DNA of 64,000 nt. Source: Zychaea mexicana. Its lineage: Eukaryota; Mucoromycota; Mucoromycetes; Mucorales; Lichtheimiaceae. Shown here piece by piece: positions 52,776 to 64,000 of this stretch; positions within the stretch are counted from its first letter, which is position 1, and every line of letters begins with the position of its first letter. A program made the translations under genes and the position numbers. The notes under the pieces were generated by a model. It was not told the DNA's origin. It did no database searches and saw nothing but the letters and a program-made list of their open reading frames with translations. The stretch lies in the NCBI RefSeq assembly GCF_025766255.1, contig NW_026516665.1:186001-250000 (forward strand), read 5' to 3'.

Positions 52776-54874
52776 CTACATGTATAACTGAAGCAGTTGT
52801 ATCGACCATTTGATCTGCTTTTTGAGTTTCCGATCGTTTTCGCCGCTCAGGCTGTCGCCACCGACTTCTTTGATCATACTGTCAACATGTTTTCTCCATT
52901 GAGCAATGGCATCGGGTCCGCTGACAATAACTTCGATTTTTTGATCGTCCGTAACTGTTGAGATAGTTCTGCTATGGAATGTACGAGATCCGTCTTGTTT
53001 CGTTCGGCTGACATCGTATCTTAACGAACGTTCGTTAAAATACAGCATATATCTCCAAAGCACAATCATCACATGGCGATAAATGTCCTCCAGGGACTCG
53101 AGTTTTACTGGACGTGTTTTGATGTTGAAATGTAGCAATTTCTCGACTAGAAACGTGGTGTGTCGTCCTTTACGCAATTTCATGTACTCTTCAGGCACGC
53201 ACGAGCAGTCCGAATCGGATAGGTATAGGTCGCATAGAGCGGATAGGAATGTTGTAGATTCAATGATCTTAATATCATCCCCCCAACCCCAATTATCCAG
53301 ATCAGTAAACAGTAGTAATGCATATAATCGCTGCGTATATTACATTACCTGTATTAAATTGGCACAGCTCTCGACATCAAGTTTCAGAAATCGTCGGTAC
53401 GTCTGTTCTACTAAGGCCGAAGTGGTGACAAGATTATCGCAATAGGAAAGCACGCCCATCTAATATTCAAACAATGAATCCAAGGGCAGATGAGAAGAAG
53501 AGGCATATAGGAAGCGGTGGATCATTAACAGCTGAAGCATCTTTACCATATTCAACAGTCTTCCTGCAAATTCTGCAGCCTCAGCATCTTTTAACCGCGT
53601 GGGTTCCCCGTCCTCGCTGGAATGACATCCGAATGCACAGAAGATAATATCGAGGTAGCGATCAAACTGGCTACGGTTTCCGGTACTGTCCTTTCGTAAT
53701 GTGTTCAAAAACTCGCATTTCTCTAGTGCCGAGTTACTCCCTACATGTAAATAAATGACATTTAGAAAATCAGTGAGTAAGTTACCGATCTTCTGTCTCT
53801 TTGCAAAATCCCATCCAGGTGCCCTTTTTTTCAGTGTAAACACACCTCGTCTGTCTCGTAAATCCGCCTCCAGCACTGTAATTATTACATTGAGAACCAT
53901 ACGCCGACGCTAAGAAGTAAAGATATCGTGTTATTGAATATGATGGAAACTATTGTCATATTCCCATTATGGCAAAATGGCTTACCATATGCCCTGCAGG
54001 CTGCTTCAACGATTGCTGATCCTGCTGCTTGTTATTTCTGTGCCGTGGTTCGACATATCCAAAACAATAAGCAGCAAGATCCCACAGATCGTCAAACTCA
54101 GTGAGGGAGCACTCGTAAGGTTCGTCGTCATCGTCGTCATCGTTCTCCAGTTCTAGTGCGGGGCGATTGATTCGACGATCCTTGAATTGTCCAAAGTACA
54201 TGGGCTTGAAATTCTTCCAAACTGACTCGAAAGGATCAGGCCCAAAGTATTCCAGCACGTACAAAAGTACCCGCTGAGCTTCTTGTGCCATAAGAATAAG
54301 TTCCTTCGGTGTTCGTCTTCTCAAATTCATTGTAGGTCGCAAAATCAGATCGAATAATGCTAGAAGAACGGGTCTTTGATACTTATTAGCACATATGCAT
54401 AAAAAAAAGAAAATCAAGCAATGACTTACCGCGATGGCTTCCGTCTTGCAGAAATGATTCCTCGAATAATATCCAAAGCTGCGTTGTCTATTTATCCAAT
54501 AGTACTATTAGTCTTCATAAACTATATTTATTTCCACGTTCTGTTCTTCCTTACAGTGTTCTTCTTCGACGTAATGAATTATCATAGCTTCCAGCTTTGT
54601 TTGTATATGGCCCTTGCTATTTCGTGTTTTCTGTAATGCAAGGCCTGGTCCATCGCCATAAAAATATTGGTAGAGTTCTACGCTTTCGGGATCATAGACT
54701 AGCAACTGATCTGCGGAATGCTTTTCAACTAGGACACCGTCGGGCGTCACCGTGGTAATCTCATATATAACTCGACCCTTCTACATTCAACAAACACAAT
54801 AAATTAGGAGAGAAATATCAGGCTAGCCTCTAATTGGTGCGTACTTCATCAATACGATGCTTTGTAATTGGCAT
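52776..54874 (-). CDS. Uncharacterised 555-residue protein
   Basis: Seven exons: 54874-54845, 54780-54555, 54487-54430, 54373-53986, 53909-53547, 53459-53349, 53267-52776; 1668 nt, all GT-AG and frame-consistent. N terminus MPITKHRIDEKGRVIYEITT. Mostly helical-looking segments follow: AMIIHYVEEEHYNAALDIIR, RPVLLALFDLILRPTMNL, VLLYVLEYFGPDPFESVW, an acidic run (ENDDDDDDEP) before DDLWDLAAYCFGYVEPRH, then AFGCHSSEDGEPTRLKDAEA and a C-terminal SLEDIYRHVMIVLWRYMLYF. No signal peptide or membrane helix. The order of helices could suit an ARM/HEAT-like fold, but I see no repeat and recognise no family. The strong codon and splice consistency makes it a real gene. Its start is only 69 bp from the stop of the upstream lactonase gene. 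Confidence 0.72.
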
Positions 54875-54943
54875 TGGGTTAGAAAGAAAAAGAAATGTAG
54901 CCGGGGTTTGTTGAGCAAAAGCTTTTATTTATTTTATTGGTTT

Positions 54944-56144
54944 CTATGTCCAAAATTTAATGCAGGTTGGCTGTGGATGATCAATAGCCACTCCATCCTC
55001 CAAAAGACCGGTGCTTTGGTTAATCTTGAAAATGACAATGTTATTGGAGTTCTAGAGTAAAAACATACAGTGTTTTCAGTAATTTTTTTTCGTGGTGTAT
55101 CATAGAACAAAACAGCTTTGGTTAAATAAACCTTACCTGGTTGCCAACCAACATAAAGTGACCCGATGGATCAATTTTGAACTGTCGAGGATGATCACCA
55201 CCCGAAGATAGGTAATCCACCACCTTTAACTTTCCAGTGCCATGGTCGACGGCAAAGATCGTGATAAGGTTGACAAAACGCACCGATGCATACAAGAATC
55301 TACCGTCCGGTGACAGTTCAATCTCGGCACCACCATTTACCTCGCCTTCTGGCACCGCGTTATGATGCTCGATTTCAGACAACTTTCCTTCTTCACGGTC
55401 AAAGTGGAGCACGTAGACTTGCGAGTACAGTTCGGTCATCACATACACGGTTTCGCGGCTTTGGCTAATGGCTACATGGCGAGGGCCAGTACCGTTGGGA
55501 AACTTGAAGACGCTTGTTTGCTCAAGCTTGCCATTATCCATCTTTTTGTACACAATCGTCTCGTCAGTTCCCAGGTCGCATGAGACAGCCCAATTCTCGT
55601 CCACGAAGTCAAAGGAATGCGCATGTGCTGCCTCTTGTCTATCAGGGACACCACCTGATGGTGGTGAGGTATGGTTAGCCAAATATGCTAGTGCGCCAAC
55701 ACCGCCAGAGGGCAAGATCGGTAACGAGGAGATCGAGCCACCCATGTAATTGGCAGTATAAACGTAAGCACCGTCCGTTTCGGCATAGCAAGGCGAGGCA
55801 CCATAGTTTGCTTCTTGGTTAATCTCAGTAAGCGATCCATCGTCGGGATTGCGCTGGAACGCAATCACAGAACCGCCGTTGGTGCCTTCATAGTCTCCAA
55901 CCTCGCTCACGGCATAGAGAGTCTGTGTGTTCTGCTTAATAATAAAATATGAAGGCGCATTGGCCGCTGCCACAAGAGACCCGTCCGTAAGCTCTCCTGT
56001 AACATCGTTGAAATCGTACTTGTAGATGCCTTGGCCGCCATTGTCAGTATAACCAGAAACGTACACCGGCATCGTTGCTTGAGCTACGTGCTGTTGGAGA
56101 ATGAGCGACGTTGCTATGGTCGCAAGAGTTGCCAGGTAACGCAT
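54944..56144 (-). CDS. Secreted lactonase-type seven-bladed beta-propeller protein
   Basis: Two exons, 56144-55137 and 55051-54944; 1116 nt, 371 aa. The start at 56144 opens a signal peptide, MRYLATLATIATSLILQQHV, with likely cleavage after AQA. The mature part has the repeated blade pattern of the 6-phosphogluconolactonase / carboxy-muconate cyclase family (Pfam Lactonase): VYVSGYTDNGGQGIYKYDFN, YGASPCYAETDGAYVYTANY, the conserved AHAHSFDF, FPNGTGPRHVAIS, GGAEIELSPDGRFLYASVR, GDHPRQFKIDPSGHFMLVG and a last blade, NSNNIVIFKINQSTGLLEDG. Cytosolic members open 6-phosphogluconolactone; a secreted one must have another substrate, so I would not name it a pentose-phosphate enzyme. Single intron 55136-55052. 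Confidence 0.9.
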
Positions 56145-59100
56145 TGCTGCTGCCAATTGATAACGAAAAGAGAGAAAAAAAGAAAGGTTGATTCGTCATT
56201 ACGACGGAAAAAACTTACTCTTAAATAGTTCTAGAGAGAGAGAGAGAGAGAGGGGTGGATCTCGTAAGGGGTCTAATCCGTTGCAGCGATTTCCCGTTGG
56301 ACCCTTTGGCTGGTTACATAAGACAAGTGTTCCTCCGATTGGCTGGGGTTGTCAATCTCAGGGAAAAAGTAAAACGTATTTTTCCCAGCGCATTTTATTT
56401 CATGCAATATGCATCATGGAGCACTTTTTCTCATCCACAAGAAAACGGTTCCACCGCTGGGAAAATGCTCTTCATTTAGTTCAATCCGGAAAAAATACAT
56501 ACTCATTGGCCATAATATTATAGTTAGTCAGCGTCTCCACCACGCGCAGTAATGGTCAAGGAAGGTTATCACTGATGGCAACAACTGACAACAACAGCAG
56601 AAAACGCACATGCGATGTGATAATTGATTTTCATAGCTATCTCGACGTGCCTTCCTATATCTATACACACTATAGAAGCATCCTCCTTGGATCGCTAGCA
56701 ATGTAGATCTACAAGTGTGAGTATTAGCTGTGGTGGCGTTATAGATATGGGAAAGGTGATCACCGGTTAGGAAAAATTGATTAGCTAATTTCTTTGGAAA
56801 GCGAATCGAGTACAACGGGGCGCGATCGAATTTGAGAGATTCACAATATACCCATTCTTCCTTCGATTGCACTGTTTAAATAACTTCCCTTCAACTCAAT
56901 AGGTACTACAGTACGTTCGTGTAAAGACTTGCTGCACGCGTATACATATTTGTGAAACCACAGCGGGATGCAGACTTACTCAAAATCAAAAGAGCAGTAT
57001 GTAATGATCAGCGTCAGTATAAAGTAGTCGTGCGTCACATAGTAGTAATAGTATGCATATGTAGTTGTTTGGGTGCTAATAATAGCACCTGTATCTACTC
57101 TTGTTAGACATAAAGAATAGACGGTACGGTGTTACTACATGATATGTGGACGGAAATGTACATATAAAGGAGTGATGACTTTATTCCATACATTCTTTTC
57201 GGCCTCTTAAAGATGTCAGTACTTTATTGACATGTATCTTTTGCAAACATGCTTCCAGTAGATTGGTTTCCCGGATTTCTTATTTCTCACTTGTACAAAG
57301 TTGGTAAAGTAGTGCAGCTATGCAAGCTTACCTGTACGAATGAGGTAACTGTCCCTTATAATCCAATTAACTTACGTAATCGTTGCCAGAAAAGTTAACC
57401 TAATTATTACCAGTCGAAAATCAAAAAGCTGAACTTTCTCGTCTTCAGCTAAAGTCTGAAACAAAATATACATTTTGCATTTTTATAAAGACATTCGACC
57501 ACGGATTTTGCCGATTAGACACTCTAACATAGGTAATTAAGCACAACACTTCGTTTAGAATAGAGCAAAGTAAATCAGCAGTTCATGAGCAAGAGAGTTT
57601 ACGTCGGGGAAAGCAATAACGGTTGGGGACTCAGAACGAAGTGCCTCATTATTCACACGGAAATATACAGAGCAAAAGAGATACACTATGTAACCTTAGG
57701 GTTATCCGGTGAGGTGATATTAAATATAGCAGCATAATTAACAAATAACCGGGGTTATATGTCAATAAGTACTAATATCATATTGCATCTGTCACTCTGC
57801 TGCTCGTCGTAGTTATTTACAACGACTTCAAAAAAATATACAGACTCCACCATACTGATTCTTATCCACCGCCAACTCCACTACAAAATACAGACATATA
57901 ATAAAGCTCTATTATATTATATATGATAGCTAAATTATCTAAGAAGAACTCCAGCAAGAGAACCACTCTTAGAGAATTATGAGCTTACACACGCATGCAG
58001 CAGCCCAGCTTCTCCCAGCGCCTAATTTACCAAGACCATCTACAAGCAACGGGTTCGTCGTTGGTGGTTTCGATGTGCGAAAATGACTACCCCAGCTTAA
58101 AGATATGATAAGGCGGTCAGGCTGACCTAACTCCAGCGAACCTGTCATGCGACCTTTATAGCCCGTTTCTTTACAAGTAGTTTAGCTGCAGTGTCGAACA
58201 TCTGATTGTGTAACAAGGAATACTCACCATCAAAACACAAATAAGGTCGCATCTTACAGAGCTGAGCCATTTTGAAGATGGCGCTTTTTTGTTGTTAAAT
58301 CACGCTACGTGCACCAGCAATTTATTCTGATAGAAACGTTAGTGCGCATGCATAGGCCAAGAGAGAAAAGAGACTATTTTAAAGCTCTTTTTATACATAT
58401 ACAATAAACGTACATAGTAATTCAAGCACGAACAACTTTCCTTGTGAGCCGTTTGTCCAAGGAAGAGTTGAAATATATCGACTAAATATGCAGCATTTTA
58501 CAATCACATCATGTATCAATTATCAACAAATGCGCGGGGCAGCCTAACAATGGATGTTAGCACGGAATAAGAATCCCCTTTCGCGTAATTCAGCTGTTTA
58601 ATATGTCTGATACAGATTACTACTATTAAATGGATATACACGGCAGCAATTTCTGGGATGACGCACAGATATATTAAGAATTCCGACTGTTTATAGTGTA
58701 TACATATATCACTACACAGTAACAACTGTCAATAATGAAGAAATAATGTTGTATATCGGTAACGCCTAAATCTGACCGTATAATATAAGGCAGTACCGGA
58801 TAAAACGTCATAAACATGCTTCTCATGACTCAATCACAGATCCGAAGGTTAACACATTGCCAAAAAAAAAAGAGGTAGATGCAAGCCTTGACGGTGAAGG
58901 GTAATATGGGATGATACCTAGACATTTCCAATCTCAGTAGAACGTGGGGTAAGTAACGCTTAAATGTTAAGGTGGCAAAGCTCATAATGGTGCCTGCGTT
59001 CCACAAAATGCGATATGAACTGGGTACCTTCTCTCAAAGTTGTTTCCTACGTTTTGCTTACAAAATGTACGTTACATGGAGTAGTTATATATCGCTGTTG

Positions 59101-59280
59101 CGCAATTTATGCTCTTGTTTGCTGCATAAGCAGTAATGGTTGTTCACAGATTATGCATAATTATTTAGGATTTACATTGCAAAATAACCCCGTAACTGCG
59201 TCCTTTTTTATATAAATAGGTACACACGCGATACATACAGTAATACGCAAAAACACATTCTTTTCAAGCCTCCTAAATTC
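56145..59280. other. 3.1-kb gene-poor region
   Basis: Upstream of the lactonase gene. An (AG)n tract lies at 56232-56252. No convincing coding signal; A/T-rich beyond 57000. Confidence 0.5.
56232..56252. repeat. (AG)n microsatellite
   Basis: About 21 nt of AG repeat roughly 90 bp upstream of the lactonase ATG, possibly in its promoter or 5' UTR. Confidence 0.85.
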
Positions 59281-60518
59281 CAATTGCAGAAAATTCTACT
59301 GAAGGTTATGGACCGTATGCGGGATGTCGATATGACGGCACTTATACCTCAAAACAGTTTTGCGTGACCGTTGTAGAAGCATTCAGAGATCCAGAAGCAG
59401 ATAATTTATTCGCCCAGGTGCACAATGAACACACAACAACGTCAATGGTATATATATCTCTGGCGATCACCCGACCGAAGGATGCTTCGAAAAAAAAGCA
59501 TTGTCGGTAATTCTTTTTATGTTAGGATTAGTAGCACTTCTTATAAGACGACTCTTCTCAAATATAGCTCTTACAACCATGATTGTTGCTCGATTTTTTA
59601 ATAAAGTTTTAAGCGTATTGAAACTCATGTTTTATATGTATGCTATATAGTCACAATGGTGGATGGACTCACGGAGTTGGGGAAATGTTCAAAGGCCCTC
59701 GAGCTTATGTAAGTACTGTTGGCAGAATGGCGAATTTCATATTATATATACCACAGGGTACAGCAAGGTGGCGGCTACTTATAGCATATCACATTATCAC
59801 TTAGTTGGCAGTGCATGCCCAAGCTGCTGTCATGTTTGTCAAGTACTCATTTAGCCCAGAAGTTATTTACCTGGTAGCCCTTGGGGAGTGCTATGACACC
59901 CTTTCATGGGTTGTGAATACCGATCCATTAGTACATAATTTAAATTGAACAAAGATACCCGTTCTCAGTGATAGTACAAGAGGAAACCTAGCTGCTGCTT
60001 TAGCAGGTACACATTTTTTTTGCATCATTCGTATTTGTAAATGGTTATGACAAAATGGTGTGGTTGTTCTATATATTTCTAGACGAGTAAAGACGTAGGA
60101 GCACAGTGTTGCAAAGTCAAACTCTGTTTTATCCCGCTGTTTGTGCTACCAATTTTGATAAGGATTCTTACAACGCATTCGCCGAAGATTATTTTGTGAC
60201 GAAAGGTGCCATGCTAAGGAACTAGAACTGTTATCTTCCAGATGACGATTAGCAAGTTCGACGGATTGTTACTGTATCACTACTGGAGGGTAGTGTCGAG
60301 GAATTGAACGGTATCGCTCCGGCTTTATCATGACTGCGGAAGCTCACATTTTGCGCGATGAAGGAGAACCTTATGCGAAGAGATTAATAAAGGCTGGCGT
60401 ACCTCTAGTTGCAGTCCGCACCCTCGGGACGCTTCATGGTTTCTTGGGCATCGATGGCAGTGGACCCACATCATTATCGGTGTACAATGAAACAGTCGAC
60501 TTTTTGCACGAGAATTAA
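59281..60518 (+). pseudogene. Decayed alpha/beta-hydrolase (HSL / abhydrolase_3 esterase family)
   Basis: Blocks in family order on the plus strand: ITRPKDASKKK then ALSVILFML (59470-59523), HNGGWTHGVGEMFKG (the HGGGW oxyanion region, 59652-59696), YSFSPEVIYLVALGECYDTL with SWVVNTDP (59844-59948), the nucleophile elbow SDSTRGNLAAALA (59967-60006; normally GDSAGGNL), LFYPAVCATNFDKDSYNAFA (60120-60185), and a final part with APAL, a frame change near 60330, then TAEAHILRDEGEPYAKRLIK carrying the acid and TLGTLHGFLGI carrying the His. In the HGGGW and GDSAG motifs, His, Ser and the surrounding Gly are partly replaced. Blocks sit in different frames without adequate introns. Such enzymes hydrolyse short acyl or aromatic esters. 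Loss of function is clear. Confidence 0.78.
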
Positions 60519-62298
60519 ACATAACAGCAACTACTAGTGCTGCACAATATAGAATGCATATTTATCCCTTGTTCTAACTATGATATAAATTCTGTCTTCT
60601 CAAAACAAACATTGTAAACATCTCAAAAAGGCTCAATTTCTATGCGGCTAGTAACAAAAAGGTAAAAGCTGCTTGAGTTGACTTTTGTGATCCTTCTACA
60701 CACTAACTTAATATCGTGGGTATGCGTACAAAAACTTTGAGAAAGCACAAATAGCAGTATAAATTTATAAATAAAGCCATTGCAATGGGACCTATTTTCT
60801 TTGGATCTACAATCAGCACGTCTGCTAGTATGTATTAAACAGCAACAAAGTAAACATTAGTACTTTAGTGGTATTCCGTTGTATGTATACCTCCGGTTTT
60901 TGCAGTATTAAATTTGGACAAAAGTTATTTTGAGGTCGATAGCAACAGGGATTAAATGCGCCACCGATGAAGAAAGGGGTAACAGTGTACAGTCTTTGAT
61001 GACATTGAATAAAGAGAAAAGTTGAATAGCTTGTGCAACCTTGTTCAACCTAATGATCAGAGTGAACACTTACATACCACCTGCTCAGTGCGATTGGACG
61101 CTTGATCTCGGTTCTATATAGTATATACAAACCCACTGATGATAGTTCGGCGAGGTTAATAATTAGTGATGTAACCGTTGACGGGCGTTTGTGTTTAATT
61201 GATTCGGGATTATATACTTATACGCGCGTGATAGTTTACAAGCATACTTTGAAATGGCAATCGGGTATATACGAGTCCCACAGAAAGTGGTACATAGAAC
61301 CGGAATCAAATTCGGACCCGTCCACCCCATAGAGTATAGAATGTCATTTTCAACATATCCGCCTATAAGAAGTTGTACACTGCTAATGCCTGTATATGCC
61401 GATCTTTACCGTCCCCTTTGCACCCAACGAAAAACCTGTTCCGAACGGGGCGACGGGTCGTGGTGGAGAGGGAACAACGAGACGATTCCATCCCATCCCT
61501 TTCAGACCCGAAAAGTGCTTAATCTTGCTCGCTAATTTATGCCTTTTTGACGTCATGTAAGCATCCGCACGTGCCAATAGCATCGTGAGCTCTCCATTTT
61601 GCTTACACATTCTTTCATCGTGATCATTTTTGTCTTCTCTTTCTTGCATAACAGCATATCTCATGTCATAGAACGGATGTCACTGGCATTCTGGGCTACA
61701 TGCAGGATATCAAAACGCCCAATGCACCTATGAGTTGAGACTTGATACTGCGTAAACAAATGCGCATGATATTGTGGCGTCTTTCAAGTCAGCAACGTGA
61801 GCCGCCGGAGAAACCCGGTGAGTCCAAGGTCAAGACGAATATCGGAGTTGGGGGTGACAAGACGAACGCATATGATGATGATGGACGTAGCGGAACGTGA
61901 GAAAACGCGGGGACTTCAGGAACACGAAAAACAGTGTGCTGCAACTGCTACCCCGGAATGTCGGTACGTGATACCTTTTGGCATATGCAGAGCGGATCAC
62001 CAAACAGACTGGTTTCTCCACTGAGTGCTTTCAGTTCCCAATACTTTCACTGTCTCTATCGCGATCCCCATTTAAGAAAAAGGTTATTACATTGCAACAA
62101 AAGACTTTCGGGACATACACGACTGTATGCACCTCAGACTCTTTTTATTTCAAGCTACATTTGTTATGTACAGTTTGGAAAAGGAGAAGATATAAAGGGA
62201 AAAGGATACACATGTGCCATGGGTGTCTGTGCGGTGATTGCGGAAATTGGATTTAGGGTAAGTATGAAAGTGTGCGTGTCATAAATGGTTTGTTGCAT
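60519..62298. other. 1.8-kb intergenic region
   Basis: Between the hydrolase pseudogene (+) and GAPDH (-). Open frames near 61102-61332 (+) and 61797-62024 (+) were considered but have no motif or splice partners. Nothing else recognised. Confidence 0.5.
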
Positions 62299-63629
<1,331 letters not shown>

Positions 63630-64000
63630 TTTTTTTTAGAGTGAGAGGAAAGTGATGGAATGAAGAAGAAAAGGACCCTTGGTGGGGGCCTCGAGCATCT
63701 TGTGAATTTATATTTTTTTTTTACAACTCGACCAGGCCACGTCAGGACGCGACCCGGGGTTGACTCCGATGGCTGCTACTGCTGATGCTGCTGCCTACTG
63801 TTTTGCGTTTGGTCGGCATTGGAACACCGACCCCATAAACAACACGCTTACTATTACTGGTTGCTGCTGCTCTGATACGTGCTGTATACGTATAGCAGAT
63901 GAGATTAATTGCCTTATACCTCCCCTCCGCCCTTGGTGCCCATTCCACTTTCTTCTGGCCAACCCCTGCCTATTTTCATGCCATGCTGCAGAACCATCTG
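63630..64000. promoter_or_regulatory. GAPDH upstream region
   Basis: 371 bp to the window end. A T-run/TATA-like AATTTATATTTTTTTT block lies near 63706-63721 on the plus strand, within 100 bp of the GAPDH start. CTG-rich triplets occur near 63773-63795. No coding signal was seen, although the region may hold the start of another gene beyond the window. Confidence 0.4.

Overview
The window reads as nuclear DNA of a filamentous fungus, most likely an early-diverging one (Mucoromycota, probably Mucorales). Reasons seen in the sequence: genes are broken by many short introns (mostly 55-140 nt, GT-AG, two clear GC-AG), leaders before ATGs are pyrimidine-rich, operons and ribosome binding sites are absent, and the proteins are typically fungal (LYS1-type saccharopine dehydrogenase, ECL1-family protein, ZZ/EF-hand protein). 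One methyltransferase resembles a family I associate with Mucoromycota. The phylum call is an inference; no rRNA or other marker is present. All gene models below were spliced by eye and their lengths checked to be multiples of three.

Layout. 0-10.4 kb is gene-dense: the 3' part of a nitrilase/omega-amidase (+), a membrane-anchored ZZ-finger/EF-hand protein (-), a GPALPP1/DUF3752 protein (+), a short-chain dehydrogenase (-), a membrane-anchored pepsin-like protease (-) and a GH5 glucanase (+), arranged as alternating divergent and convergent pairs. 10.4-16.9 kb is sparse: one TLC-domain membrane protein (+) with a TATA box, and one doubtful small gene. 16.9-22.2 kb holds NOB1 (-) and RAD1 (+), divergent over 132 bp, then a diverged methyltransferase-like gene (+). 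A 4.1 kb gap with a decayed coding tract precedes S-adenosylmethionine synthetase (26.4-27.8 kb, +). A RhoGEF (29.1-31.6 kb, -) is followed by about 10 kb with no confident gene, but with broken coding-like tracts at 36.8-40.9 kb. 41.6-46.5 kb carries saccharopine dehydrogenase, an RBBP4/MSI1-type WD40 histone chaperone and an ECL1-family protein (all +). 46.5-52.8 kb is almost empty apart from a possible 41-residue zinc-ribbon microprotein. 52.8-56.1 kb holds an uncharacterised 555-residue protein and a secreted lactonase beta-propeller protein (both -). 56.2-62.3 kb is empty except for a clear alpha/beta-hydrolase pseudogene. The window ends with GAPDH (62.3-63.6 kb, -).

The genes are mostly unrelated housekeeping functions, not a pathway cluster: methylation supply, lysine synthesis, glycolysis, 40S maturation, checkpoint clamp, chromatin assembly and Rho signalling. 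The most notable observations are the GC-AG introns, an apparent 34-nt intron or frameshift in RAD1, the NOB1/RAD1 shared promoter, several decayed genes in the gene-poor islands, the uncharacterised 555-residue protein, the degenerate methyltransferase and the GH5 enzyme with no signal peptide and a duplicated C-terminal repeat. I found no convincing CRISPR, intact transposon, tRNA or biosynthetic cluster.
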